Source: Rapidithrix thailandica (GTDB lineage: Bacteria; Bacteroidota; Bacteroidia; Cytophagales; Flammeovirgaceae). From it: 64,000 nt of DNA. The notes beneath the pieces were generated by a model that had not been told where the DNA came from, searched no databases, and worked only from the letters and a program-made list of their open reading frames with translations. Below are positions 1 through 8,946 of the stretch, piece after piece (the stretch's first letter is position 1; each line of letters begins with the position of its first letter). The stretch spans positions 186,001-250,000 of the forward strand of contig NZ_JBDKWZ010000010.1 of the NCBI RefSeq assembly GCF_039710355.1. The letters run 5' to 3'. The position numbers were made by a program, and so were the translations under genes.

Positions 1-40
1 TAGTTTTTATCTGAACAGGCTTGTCAAAGGAGGGGAAAAC

Positions 41-74
41 CCCTTGTAAGTAGTGTGTTTACAAGGGATTTTTC
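41..74. terminator. Bidirectional intrinsic terminator
   Basis: A perfect 9-bp inverted repeat (CCCTTGTAA / TTACAAGGG, 41-49 and 59-67) is followed by ATTTTT on the plus strand and by GTTTT on the minus strand. It lies just past the stop of the minus-strand UspA gene. It can end that transcript and possibly also a plus-strand gene entering from the left edge. Confidence 0.75.
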
Positions 75-78
75 TATA

Positions 79-993
79 CTACAAGTTGAGCAATGCCTGA
101 ATAAAATCCATGTTCTTTTCTTTGTTTTTGATAATATACAGTGGGATTTTATTGTCGTATTCTAATAACTTTTCTGCCGTACTGCCCAATAGCCAGGAGG
201 CCAGCTTGGTCCTTCCTTTGGAACCGACTATGATGGCATCCACATTTTCCTGTTTGGCCACTTCATAAATAATTTCGGCCGGGTTGTGTTCTTTATCCAA
301 GGAGTAGATGCAGCGGGGCTTTTGGGGAGAGTGGATGATTTTCAAAAAATCTTCGTAGTCTTCTTTTACATTCTTCAGCATAATTTCGGCAAACTCTTCA
401 TAACTTTTGCCTAGCTTACTATATCCTGTAGGTACCTCATATACATGGTGGCAAATTACTTCTCCTTCCTCTCCGGCTCTTACTAGGGCGGCTTCCATCG
501 CCATTTGGCAGTTGTCGGAAAAGTCGACCGGAACCAAGAAGCGTTGACCATTCATCGGAAAGCGTTCGGGAATAAACCCTACGGAACAATGGGCTAGTTT
601 TGCCAGCTTTTTGGAAAGGATACCGGTACCGGTCAACTGTTTTTTCCTTCCGAAAATTGCCAGGTCTATATCTTTTTGATCAATCCACTCCAACACTGTG
701 GTGGTAGGATCTCCTTGCTGCACTTCATAACATAATTCCGTATTCTCACCTATATTCATCAGGTCCTTCACCTTTTGCTGCATATGTTGGAGAATTTCCT
801 CGTTTTGCGGAGATGTTTCCAGGTCGGGGAATTGTTCTGCTACTCCTTTGGGAATTTGCGTCTTTTTGGCAACATGAATAAAGCAAATATATTCTACAGA
901 ATCATATTGAGAAGCCATAGAGGCATACTGGAGCAACACATCGTCCATGGGGGTCAAATCCATGGCAATCAGGAGTCTTTTAAAGGGATACAT
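79..993 (-). CDS. Universal stress protein, two UspA domains
   Basis: This 304-aa cytoplasmic protein has two tandem UspA-like domains, about residues 1-145 and 150-295. The second domain keeps the ATP-binding signature G-x2-G-x9-G-S (GSKGRTKLASWLLGS). The first has only a degenerate version (FGRKKQLTGTG), so one site may not bind nucleotide. Tandem Usp proteins of about 280-310 aa are common in Bacteroidota and are linked to stress survival, but the exact role is unknown. There is no signal peptide. The gene stands alone and diverges from the downstream sigma-factor locus. Family assignment is firm; function is only general. Confidence 0.9.
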   Translation of the reverse strand: MYPFKRLLIAMDLTPMDDVLLQYASMASQYDSVEYICFIHVAKKTQIPKGVAEQFPDLETSPQNEEILQHMQQKVKDLMNIGENTELCYEVQQGDPTTTVLEWIDQKDIDLAIFGRKKQLTGTGILSKKLAKLAHCSVGFIPERFPMNGQRFLVPVDFSDNCQMAMEAALVRAGEEGEVICHHVYEVPTGYSKLGKSYEEFAEIMLKNVKEDYEDFLKIIHSPQKPRCIYSLDKEHNPAEIIYEVAKQENVDAIIVGSKGRTKLASWLLGSTAEKLLEYDNKIPLYIIKNKEKNMDFIQALLNL

Positions 994-1484
994 ATTTTTA
1001 ATGGTTGTTCTACTGCTAGATGATATAGGGAAAAGTTAATAGCCAATCCTCTTTTCTCAAAATAAACTTGTAAAATTCTTTTATGAAGGGGGAAGCTGTC
1101 AAGCCTTTCTCAGTTTGTCTGAAAGGTTTGAAAAACTCACCCCTTACTGTACTTTCGTCAGCCGAAATGCTTCTCCCACCATCCTTTTCCAGGATAATAT
1201 CCCTGGAAAAGAAAGGCGGTTTCTTGAAAAAAATACCTATTTAATAGGTAAATAAATGATTTCCTTCAGTAAATTTCCCCCTCGTTAGGAGGAGATAAGT
1301 TTATTTTTAATATTTGACATTAAGACCCTTAGTACTATTGATTCACAGTGTTGATACCATAGAGGTAAGTAAATAACAAATTTATCAGTGGCTACATTTC
1401 TACTGTAAAAGAATATTGACATTGCTTCTTCTTTTTAACAATGTGAGTTGTGGATTAGATTTAACGTAGCAGTAAAGCACACGA
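994..1484. other. Intergenic region with two inverted repeats
   Basis: This 491-bp gap separates the divergent UspA and ECF sigma genes and has no convincing ORF. It contains a perfect 10-bp hairpin (CTTTTCCAGG / CCTGGAAAAG, 1184-1193 and 1202-1211) and a 17-bp palindrome TACCTATTTAATAGGTA at 1234-1250. Either could be an operator or RNA structure for the sigma gene, but nothing in the sequence decides this. Confidence 0.5.
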
Positions 1485-2084
1485 ATGACTACAGAAAACC
1501 CAAATAATGACTCTGAATTGTGGAATGCCTTTAAAAACGGACAGGAAGATGCCTACCTGAAAATATACGACTTGCATTATAAATACTTGTTTACTTACGG
1601 CTTTCGCTTATCCTCAAACAAAATGCTCACTGATGATTGTATTCAGGAGTTGTTTTTAGAGTTGTGGACCAACCGGAGCACGGTGAGTGATGTAAAGCGT
1701 ATCCGGCCTTATCTTTTGACCTATTTGAAACGCAAGATTTTTTCGGAGTTAAAAAGAAGTCCGGAGTATGAGATAAAAGAGTTTGACCAACACCTGGTGG
1801 AAAAGTCTTTTGAAACCTCCCTGATCGCACAAGAAAATGAACAAATTATCAGCCAACAGTTGGAAAAAGCCATTTCCCAACTTACCAATCGACAGCGGGA
1901 AATACTACACCTCAAATATTTTCAGGAATTGAGTTACGAAGAGATTTCCGAGGTGGCTTCTATCAAGGTCAGCCGGGTGTACAACCTGATGTATGAGGCG
2001 ATCAAAGCCTTGCGCAAGCAGTTAACCTCGGTGGTCGTTTGGTTAAGCCTTGTGTCAAGCGTTTGTGATTCTTTACGTTTGTAG
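1485..2084 (+). CDS. ECF-type RNA polymerase sigma factor
   Basis: This 199-aa sigma-70 family protein has region 2 at about residues 25-95 (DDCIQELFLELW) and region 4 at about 125-180, with a helix-turn-helix (LSYEEISEVASIKVSRVYNLMYEAIKAL). It lacks regions 1 and 3, as ECF factors do. It sits 250 bp before a fecR gene, the usual FecI-FecR arrangement in which the anti-sigma protein releases the factor when an outer-membrane transporter binds substrate. It is the only sigma gene here, so it probably serves both following FecR-SusC-SusD modules. The last 20 or so residues are hydrophobic (VVVWLSLVSSVCDSL), which is common in Bacteroidota homologues. Confidence 0.92.
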   Translation: MTTENPNNDSELWNAFKNGQEDAYLKIYDLHYKYLFTYGFRLSSNKMLTDDCIQELFLELWTNRSTVSDVKRIRPYLLTYLKRKIFSELKRSPEYEIKEFDQHLVEKSFETSLIAQENEQIISQQLEKAISQLTNRQREILHLKYFQELSYEEISEVASIKVSRVYNLMYEAIKALRKQLTSVVVWLSLVSSVCDSLRL

Positions 2085-2267
2085 CTGTGTATTACAAATT
2101 CTTGCAAAGTATCCTTTCCGGTCTCTTTCTTAAAAGTAAGGGGATTTCAATGTACATGCTTTCAACGCTTTTAGAATATGAAAAGAAAGACTTTTATATT
2201 GTAAGATTGCTGGCTATCAATAAGTTAATTTGAGATGAGATTTTTTTTGAAAAAAAACAGAAAAAAA

Positions 2268-2305
2268 TCCGTGAAAAACAACTTCGGTTTGCCACTACTT
2301 TACAA
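2268..2305 (+). promoter_or_regulatory. Candidate ECF-sigma promoter before fecR-1
   Basis: The string TCCGTGAAAAA (2268-2278) and the downstream box TTGCCACTAC (2289-2298), followed by TTTACAAA, recur before the second fecR with the same spacing and no gaps. The intervening bases differ. A conserved bipartite element about 37 bp before an anti-sigma gene is what a promoter read by the local ECF factor would look like. No transcription start is known. Confidence 0.55.
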
Positions 2306-2334
2306 AACAGATACAAATCATAGAGTCAAGATAA

Positions 2335-3387
2335 ATGATGGATTTTGCGGATTATCAAATTGAAGATTATGTAATGGATGATTCATTCCAAGCCTATTGT
2401 TTGGGGCAGGATCCGCAGCACGTAGCTTTTTGGGAGAAGTGGATTGCCGAACATCCCTCCAAACAAAGAGAGGTGGAGGAAGCCAAAGCTTTGGTAAAAG
2501 AGATTTTGGTCTATGAAAGAGCAACTACCCTGGAAGGAAATTATTTATCCGTTCGAAATCAATTACAAGCTTATATAAAAGCACCTTCAAAAAAAACAAC
2601 TTTTGTTCATCCTATCAAACAACCCGTCTGGTGGCAAAGTTGGGCAGCAGCTATTTTACTGGTGGTGGTGGCAAGTGCTATTTTTTTCTGGAATCAGAGT
2701 CAAAGAAACGATGTGGCCGAAGTGACTCCACCGCTAGAATACATCATTAAGGAGACGCCGACCGGTCAGCGCTCTACGATAAGTTTGAGTGACGGTACCG
2801 TGATCAAGCTGAATTCGGAAAGCCGCTTGCGTATTCCCAAAAACTATTCGGCCGATCAGCGGAAGGTGTATTTGGAAGGAGAAGCCTTTTTTGAAGTGGC
2901 CAAGGATTCTTTGCATCCTTTCCGCATTCTCAGTGGGAAAGTAGAAACCAAAGTGTTAGGAACCTCTTTTAATATCCGGGCCTATCCGGAAGCATCCCAG
3001 ATTCAAGTGGCCGTTGTGACGGGGAAAGTGCAAGTGTCAACTACCAAAGATGCCAGTCAGGAAGCTTTGATGTTGACTCCTAATGAAATGGGAGTGTTTA
3101 ACAAAGGAGACCATTTACTGTCGAAGACCGGATTTGACAGTCGCAAAATGATCTCCTGGAAAGATGATATTATATACTTCTACAAAGACGATTTATCGGA
3201 GGTGGTTACCAAGCTGGAGCGTTGGTATGGGGTGGATATAGAAGTGCATAACAACGCAAATACCAGGAATTTATTCAAAGGCAGTTTTCAAGATGAATCG
3301 CTGGAAAATGTGTTGATGGGCTTGAGTGAAATTGTCCCTTTCGACTATCAATTCCAGGAAGGAAAAGTCTTTATAAAGTTGCGGTAA
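2335..3387 (+). CDS. FecR-family anti-sigma factor (copy 1)
   Basis: This 350-aa inner-membrane protein has a cytoplasmic N-terminal region (1-100) that would hold the sigma factor, one membrane helix at about 103-119 (AAAILLVVVASAIFFW), a periplasmic FecR domain (~136-240) and a C-terminal DUF4974-like domain (~275-348). In the known Fec circuit the periplasmic part contacts the STN domain of a TonB transporter and relays occupancy to the sigma factor. The start agrees with the paralogue at 8947 (MMDF versus MTDF). From about residue 130 onward the two paralogues are almost identical, while their N-terminal halves have diverged. Confidence 0.92.
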   Translation: MMDFADYQIEDYVMDDSFQAYCLGQDPQHVAFWEKWIAEHPSKQREVEEAKALVKEILVYERATTLEGNYLSVRNQLQAYIKAPSKKTTFVHPIKQPVWWQSWAAAILLVVVASAIFFWNQSQRNDVAEVTPPLEYIIKETPTGQRSTISLSDGTVIKLNSESRLRIPKNYSADQRKVYLEGEAFFEVAKDSLHPFRILSGKVETKVLGTSFNIRAYPEASQIQVAVVTGKVQVSTTKDASQEALMLTPNEMGVFNKGDHLLSKTGFDSRKMISWKDDIIYFYKDDLSEVVTKLERWYGVDIEVHNNANTRNLFKGSFQDESLENVLMGLSEIVPFDYQFQEGKVFIKLR

Positions 3388-3499
3388 AAGCAACAAATTA
3401 TAGTTACAGCTAATGCATTTCAACCTGACAAACATTCGCAAGTTAACTAAACTAGTAGTTATGAAAAAAGGAAATAAAGCAAGATAACAAACAAAAAAA

Positions 3500-3535
3500 C
3501 CGGCTACATACAGAAGGTGTAACCGGCAGCTTTTT
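3500..3535 (+). terminator. Attenuator-like hairpin between fecR-1 and susC-1
   Basis: CCGGcTACA (3500-3508) pairs with TGTAaCCGG (3518-3526), giving nine positions with one mismatch, and CAGCTTTTT follows. This looks like an intrinsic terminator between the regulator gene and the transporter gene, so read-through could be partial. The second module keeps only part of it (ACCGGCTACA near 10224). Confidence 0.5.
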
Positions 3536-3541
3536 CTAACT

Positions 3542-3591
3542 CCCCAACTTTACGCTGGTCGCCAAACTTACGTGGAAAGTTGAGTGGAGCC
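3542..3591 (+). promoter_or_regulatory. Conserved structured leader of susC-1
   Basis: CAACTTT (3545-3551) pairs with AAAGTTG (3576-3582), enclosing an inner TGG-TCG-CCA hairpin (3556-3564). A related element with the same fold lies before susC-2 at 10265-10307 although the flanks differ. It sits about 55 bp before the susC start, in the expected 5' UTR. A cis-acting RNA or a protein site are both possible. Confidence 0.45.
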
Positions 3592-3644
3592 TCAATTCAC
3601 ATTTCTGATAAAAATCAAACATTTACCAAAAACATCTTAAAGAT

Positions 3645-6600
3645 ATGAATTTGAAGTTACTAACCCAAATCTGGAAGATGACAAAACTCTTATTTTATGG
3701 GATAGTGGTGCAGAGCTTCCTGTGTGGAATGCTGATGGCAGAGGTGGGCAAATCCCAGAGTATCAAAGAGGTAACGCTTTCGGTAAACCTGAAGGATGCC
3801 ACTTTAGAAGAGACTTTTGCTAAGTTGGAACGCAAAACCGGATTCAGGTTTTTGTACGACCCAACACAACTTAGTGAGCAGCAGCGAATCAACACGCAAG
3901 TCAACCGTACTTCTTTGGCCGATTTGTTAATTTCTATAGCCCAGGATGCCAACCTTAGTTTTAAACGGATCAACCAAACCATCGTAGTGCGTGATCAGTC
4001 TTCGGCACAAAAGGAAGATTTGTTGCAGGAGGAACTCCGTTTGGAAAAGGAAATCAAAGGTAAAGTAACGTCTACGGAAGATGGAGAAGGATTGCCAGGG
4101 GTAACCATTGTGGTAAAAGGAACGACCATTGGTACCACTACCGATTTTGAGGGGAACTATATCATTAAGGCTCCTGATAATGCGGAAACATTGGTATTTT
4201 CTTCTATCGGGTATCAAACCAAAGAAGTGGCTATTGGCAGTCAGGCGGAAATTAATATAACCTTAAGTGTCGATACCAAGCAATTGGATGAAGTAGTCGT
4301 GACGGCTTTGGGTATAGAAAAGGATAAAAAAGGATTAACTTATACTACTCAGGAAGTGGGAGGAGAGCAACTTGCCGTAGCCAAAGATCCGAACCTGATG
4401 AATAGCTTGTCCGGTAAAATAGCCGGAGTAAACATTACCCGTAGCGGCTCCGGGGTAGGAGGTTCCGTAAAAGTAAACCTCCGGGGGAACCGTTCTGCAG
4501 CGGGGAATAACCAACCTCTTTATGTAATAGACGGGGTACCTATGACCAATTTTTCGGCCAGCCAGCCTAGTAGTGTGTTTGGTAACGGAGACGGTCTGTT
4601 AGGCGGACGCGATGGGGGTGACGGGATTTCCAACCTCAACCCGGACGATATTGAAAGCATTAACGTATTGAAAGGTGCTTCCGCTTCTGCGCTTTATGGT
4701 AGCCAAGCGGCCAATGGGGTGATTGTCATCACCACCAAAAAAGGAAAAGAAGGAGCCGCCAGAGTGAATTTTTCTTCCAACCTGACCTTTGAAAATCCCA
4801 CCTTGATGCCGGAACTCCAAAAAAACTATGGGCAGACATCAGCTGGGGCTGAAGACAGCTGGGGAGCTGCTTTGAGCGGAGGGGCACCTGTAGTGGATCC
4901 TAAAGATTTTTTCCAAACCGGTAGAACCTGGATTAATTCTATTTCGGTGTCAGGGGGAACGAAGACCAGTCAGTCCTATATGTCCTATGCCAATACGGAT
5001 GCCAGAGGGATTATGCCCACCAATGAATTAGAAAAACACAATTTGACTTACCGCCAATCCAATATCTTTTTCGATGAGAAACTGGAGGTGAATTTCAACG
5101 TGAACCTGATCAAACAAAAAGTGCAGAACCGGCCGTCTCCGGGCTTGTATTTTAATACCTTGACCGGTGTGTATATGTTTCCCCGTGGTTTGGATTTCGA
5201 CCAATATAAAACGTTTGAAGTGTTTGATCCTGAAAGCAATTTATTGAGTCAAAACTGGTTTATGGCTCCTTCAAATATCATTCAAAACCCCTACTGGTTA
5301 TTACACCGGACTACCTCGGAAGACAAACGTAATCGTTTTATGGCCTCTACTTCTTTAAAGTATAACTTCACGTCTTGGTTAAATATACAAGGCAGAGTGA
5401 ATTTGGATCGTACCAATGATCGCTTTGAGCAAAAGATACATGCGGGTACCAATACTACGATATCGGCCGAAACCGGGCGGTATATCAAAGAAAACTGGGT
5501 GAATTCTCAAGTGTATGCCGATGTGTTGTTGAATGTTAACCAAAGTTTCGGTGATAATTGGGGGTTGACTGCCATGCTGGGATCCAGTATTACCGATTAT
5601 CAACAGGAAGCAGAGCTTATGGACTCTCGCTTGATTGGCTTAAGCAAGGTGAACATCTTTTCGGTAGCGAATATGAATCCGGGCTCGAGTTTTTCCGATA
5701 TTTATGAGAGAAGACAAATCCAGTCGGTATTTGCCAGTGCGAATATTTCTTTTCAGGACAAAGTATATTTGGACCTTACCGGACGGAATGATTGGACAAC
5801 CACTTTGAATGATTCTTATTTCTATCCATCGGTCGGTTTGACGTTTGTCATGAATGAACTGATGACTTTGCCTAAGGCGATTGATTTATTGAAAGTGAGA
5901 GGTTCTTTCAGCCAGGTGGGTAATGATGTGCCTATATACGCTACGCGACCTACCCACAGTATTGCTAACAGCTATCTGAATTTCAATAATGCGGCTTCTT
6001 TTGAAGAGTTGAAGCCGGAAATCTCTTCTTCTATCGAATTTGGTGTGGACTTGAATATGTTGGATAATCGCATGACTTTCAACCTTACCTATTATAAAAC
6101 CAACACGAAGAATCAATATTTTGAAATTGCAGAGGCCCCATCTTCCAAAAACACAACCTATTATGTGAATGCAGGAGATATTGAAAACCGTGGAGTGGAA
6201 ATCTTTTTAGGGTATGATGTATTGAAAAACGAGCGCTTTACCTGGAACACGAGTTTTAACTTTTCTACCAATGAGAGTGAAGTAATCAAGCTTGATGACC
6301 GCTTAGCTAATGAAGAATTTCGACTGAATGACCTGGGTACCTCACCGTACTTAGGTGTATTAAGGGTAGGTGGTTCCTATGGGGACATTTATTCCAGAAA
6401 ATTAGACAGGGCTGAGGACGGATCTATTTACGTAAGCCCTGACGGGACTCCTATCGTAAATACTGATTTCGTATTTGTAGGGAATCCTAATCCCGATTGG
6501 TTATTGGGTTTTAACAATAGCCTGAGTTATAAAAATGTTACCCTGAATTTCCTGATCGATACCCGAATGGGCGGAGAGGTATTGTCCGTAACCGAGTCTG

Positions 6601-7007
6601 AGTTAGACCAAAAAGGGGTGTCTGCCCGCTCCGGAGATGCACGTGACCAAGGTGGTTTGGATATTCCGGCTACGGTAAAAGAAACCGGACAAGCGTATAC
6701 GGGTAGATTGGATGCGGAAAAGTATTACAAAACGCTAGGAGGGAGAGATGCCGCACTTGGAGAATATGTGTACGATGCAACCAATGTGCGCTTGAGAGAA
6801 TTGTCTGTTGGATATAAGTTTCCGGTAAAAGGTTTTGTGAAAAATCTACACCTGTCAGTTGTCGGTAGGAACTTATTCTTTTTCTACAAAGATGCTCCTT
6901 ACGATCCTGATATGTCCATGGCGACCGACAACAGTATGCAGGGAATCGATGTCTTTTCTGCGCCTAATACCCGTAGCTATGGGTTTAACTTGAAACTAGG
7001 TTTCTAA
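3645..7007 (+). CDS. SusC-like TonB-dependent outer-membrane transporter (module 1)
   Basis: This 1120-aa outer-membrane transporter imports large ligands with its SusD partner. A signal peptide spans about residues 1-34, then an STN signalling domain (~45-115), a carboxypeptidase-regulatory-like fold (~136-210, LPGVTIVVKGT), a TonB-box-like stretch (LDEVVVTALGIE, ~214-225), the plug (~240-365) and a beta barrel ending in phenylalanine (LKLGF). The STN domain marks it as a transducer that can signal to FecR. The gene lies 20-50 bp before its susD partner. The first ~138 residues are nearly identical to the module-2 SusC and the barrels are diverged, so the two probably take different ligands while sharing the signalling input. 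Confidence 0.95.
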   Translation: MNLKLLTQIWKMTKLLFYGIVVQSFLCGMLMAEVGKSQSIKEVTLSVNLKDATLEETFAKLERKTGFRFLYDPTQLSEQQRINTQVNRTSLADLLISIAQDANLSFKRINQTIVVRDQSSAQKEDLLQEELRLEKEIKGKVTSTEDGEGLPGVTIVVKGTTIGTTTDFEGNYIIKAPDNAETLVFSSIGYQTKEVAIGSQAEINITLSVDTKQLDEVVVTALGIEKDKKGLTYTTQEVGGEQLAVAKDPNLMNSLSGKIAGVNITRSGSGVGGSVKVNLRGNRSAAGNNQPLYVIDGVPMTNFSASQPSSVFGNGDGLLGGRDGGDGISNLNPDDIESINVLKGASASALYGSQAANGVIVITTKKGKEGAARVNFSSNLTFENPTLMPELQKNYGQTSAGAEDSWGAALSGGAPVVDPKDFFQTGRTWINSISVSGGTKTSQSYMSYANTDARGIMPTNELEKHNLTYRQSNIFFDEKLEVNFNVNLIKQKVQNRPSPGLYFNTLTGVYMFPRGLDFDQYKTFEVFDPESNLLSQNWFMAPSNIIQNPYWLLHRTTSEDKRNRFMASTSLKYNFTSWLNIQGRVNLDRTNDRFEQKIHAGTNTTISAETGRYIKENWVNSQVYADVLLNVNQSFGDNWGLTAMLGSSITDYQQEAELMDSRLIGLSKVNIFSVANMNPGSSFSDIYERRQIQSVFASANISFQDKVYLDLTGRNDWTTTLNDSYFYPSVGLTFVMNELMTLPKAIDLLKVRGSFSQVGNDVPIYATRPTHSIANSYLNFNNAASFEELKPEISSSIEFGVDLNMLDNRMTFNLTYYKTNTKNQYFEIAEAPSSKNTTYYVNAGDIENRGVEIFLGYDVLKNERFTWNTSFNFSTNESEVIKLDDRLANEEFRLNDLGTSPYLGVLRVGGSYGDIYSRKLDRAEDGSIYVSPDGTPIVNTDFVFVGNPNPDWLLGFNNSLSYKNVTLNFLIDTRMGGEVLSVTESELDQKGVSARSGDARDQGGLDIPATVKETGQAYTGRLDAEKYYKTLGGRDAALGEYVYDATNVRLRELSVGYKFPVKGFVKNLHLSVVGRNLFFFYKDAPYDPDMSMATDNSMQGIDVFSAPNTRSYGFNLKLGF

Positions 7008-7054
7008 ACATCTCCTGAACTTTTTAAGTGAAAATGAATTTAAATCTCACTCAT

Positions 7055-8626
7055 ATGAAACATAGATTCATCCTTTATATATTTTCGGCCTTTTTTCTCG
7101 GAATGGCGGCTTGTACGGACAATTTTGATGAATACAATACCAACCCGAAAGGCCTGACAGACGATGTGTTTATAGGGGAGTTTTTCCCACAGGTACAACA
7201 GTCTATCTATTACAACTTTAACAATTCCAATTGGGAGTTTCAATTGCATCAAAACCTGAACGGGGATGTCTTTTCAGGATATATGATGTCGCCTTCTGTC
7301 TTTGCCGGGAATAATAATAATATGACTTATAACTTGGTAGACGGTTGGAATACTTTTCCTTACGATTTGGCGTACGGAAAAGTAATGGCTCCGGTACGCC
7401 TGATCCAAAAAAGGACGCAAGAGGAAAACCTACTGGACTTTCATGGAGTGGCGCTGATCTTAAAAGTTGCGGCGATGCATCAGGTGACTGATTTGTATGG
7501 TCCGATTCCGTATACAGAGTATGGTGAGCATGAGACCTCCACTCCTTTTGACAATCAACAGGATGTATATTATGCATTCTTTGATGAGTTAAAGACCGCT
7601 GTCGATGACCTAACTGCTTTTGTGGATGAAAATGGCGATGTGAAACCTTTTACCAGATATGATTTGGTGTTCGGTGGGGATTACATGAAATGGATTAAGT
7701 ATGGAAATACTTTGCGGTTGCGCTTAGCCATACGTATTGCCAATGCAGATCCGGATAAGGCCAAGCAAGAAGCCGAAGCGGCTGTGAATCATAAATATGG
7801 GGTGATGGACTCGGAAGATGACCTGGCGGCCGTAAGTGCCAGTAATATAATACACCCCTTGAACGTCATCAACGATAGTTGGAATGATATCCGTATGGGT
7901 GCTCCTATAGAGTCCATTATGAAGGGGTACGAGGACCCGCGTTTACCCGTATACTTCGAGCCTTCTGTTGAGGTACCCGGAGAATATAAGGGGATCCGGC
8001 AAGGGATAGAAATTACTGCAAAAGAAGTGTATGTCGGCTTTTCCAAAATATCAACCACATTGATCAAGAGGAATTCTCCCCTTCAATTGATGGCTCCGGA
8101 AGAAGCGTACTTCTTGCGGGCGGAAGGTGCCTTAAGAGGATGGAATATGGGAGGTAGCGCGAAAGATTTGTACGAAATGGGAATCAAAATTTCCTTTAGC
8201 CGTCATGGGGTATTGGATGCTTATGCGGATTATATCGAAGATGATGAGTCTACGGCTGCTCCTTACATAGACCCTCAAAATCCGGAAAATAATGTGGAAG
8301 CCGGTAGCGAATATTTGAGTAACGTGACGATCAAGTGGGAGGATGGAGATGATTTTGAAACCAAGTTGGAGCGAATCATCACCCAAAAGTGGTTGGCTGT
8401 ATTTCCGGATGGGAAAGAAGCTTGGGCCGAATTCCGGAGAACAGGTTATCCCTCTTTGTTTCCTGTCGTCATTAACAATAGCCAAGGCAAAATCCCAGCA
8501 TTTATCAAACGTTTGAGGTTTCCTCAATCGGAATACCAAGCCAATGGAGAGCAAGTACAACAAGCCATTCAAATGATTGGCGGGGAAGACAATGGAGGGG
8601 TATCGCTTTGGTGGGATGTAGATTAA
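7055..8626 (+). CDS. SusD/RagB-like surface lipoprotein (module 1)
   Basis: This is the ligand-binding surface lipoprotein that caps the SusC transporter. I start it at MKHRFILYIFSAFFLG because this gives a clean lipoprotein signal ending in GMAAC. The frame is open back to a GTG at 7028 and an ATG at 7034. The mature protein (about 505 aa) begins TDNFDEYNTNPKGLT, typical of the SusD-like_2 branch, with TPR-like helices (KVMAPVRLIQ, KWIKYGNTLRLRLAIRI) and a C-terminal region with EAWAEFRRTGYPSL. It follows susC closely and is followed by a terminator. Confidence 0.93.
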   Translation: MKHRFILYIFSAFFLGMAACTDNFDEYNTNPKGLTDDVFIGEFFPQVQQSIYYNFNNSNWEFQLHQNLNGDVFSGYMMSPSVFAGNNNNMTYNLVDGWNTFPYDLAYGKVMAPVRLIQKRTQEENLLDFHGVALILKVAAMHQVTDLYGPIPYTEYGEHETSTPFDNQQDVYYAFFDELKTAVDDLTAFVDENGDVKPFTRYDLVFGGDYMKWIKYGNTLRLRLAIRIANADPDKAKQEAEAAVNHKYGVMDSEDDLAAVSASNIIHPLNVINDSWNDIRMGAPIESIMKGYEDPRLPVYFEPSVEVPGEYKGIRQGIEITAKEVYVGFSKISTTLIKRNSPLQLMAPEEAYFLRAEGALRGWNMGGSAKDLYEMGIKISFSRHGVLDAYADYIEDDESTAAPYIDPQNPENNVEAGSEYLSNVTIKWEDGDDFETKLERIITQKWLAVFPDGKEAWAEFRRTGYPSLFPVVINNSQGKIPAFIKRLRFPQSEYQANGEQVQQAIQMIGGEDNGGVSLWWDVD

Positions 8627-8644
8627 ATAATGAACTCATTGATT

Positions 8645-8740
8645 TAAAATATTTAAGAATAGTTGCATAGTTAGTTAATCGTAAAATGTGTGGCATTCAT
8701 GTGCATATTGAAAGGGAGACCTTATGGGTCTCTTTTTTAT
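8645..8740 (+). repeat. 3' UTR repeat of module 1
   Basis: About 95 bp after the susD-1 stop are nearly identical to the sequence after susD-2 (15344-15440), including GTTAGTTAATCGTAAAATGT and the terminator. The match of non-coding sequence shows that the duplication unit covered the whole module, or that this UTR is under selection. Confidence 0.8.
8711..8739 (+). terminator. Intrinsic terminator after susD-1
   Basis: AAAGGGAGACC and GGGTCTCTTT form a stem around TTAT, followed by a T run. It closes the first FecR-SusC-SusD module 208 bp before fecR-2. Confidence 0.85.
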
Positions 8741-8886
8741 TTTTAAAGCGTTGGTTTTTGGAAAGTATATAACATTATCTCGGTAATTTAATTTGCTTTT
8801 TGTTAAAATAATATAACCTGTAACTTATTGGTTTTTAGTTGGTTGTTAAAAAGTTTCAAGTTTGCTATTAAAAAATGTTAAAAATT

Positions 8887-8924
8887 TCCGTGAAAAAATA
8901 CGAAAACTTGCCACTACCTTACAA
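8887..8924 (+). promoter_or_regulatory. Candidate ECF-sigma promoter before fecR-2
   Basis: TCCGTGAAAAA (8887-8897) and TTGCCACTAC (8908-8917), followed by CTTACAAA, align without gaps to the element at 2268-2305. The bases between the two boxes are not conserved. It lies 30 bp before the fecR-2 start and after the module-1 terminator, so it could start module 2 independently under the same sigma factor. Confidence 0.55.
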
Positions 8925-8946
8925 ACGCAATGATATACCAAATTAA

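Noticed and set aside
8132..8572. 146-aa antisense ORF opposite susD-1
   Set aside because: It is a shadow frame opposite a recognised SusD-like lipoprotein.
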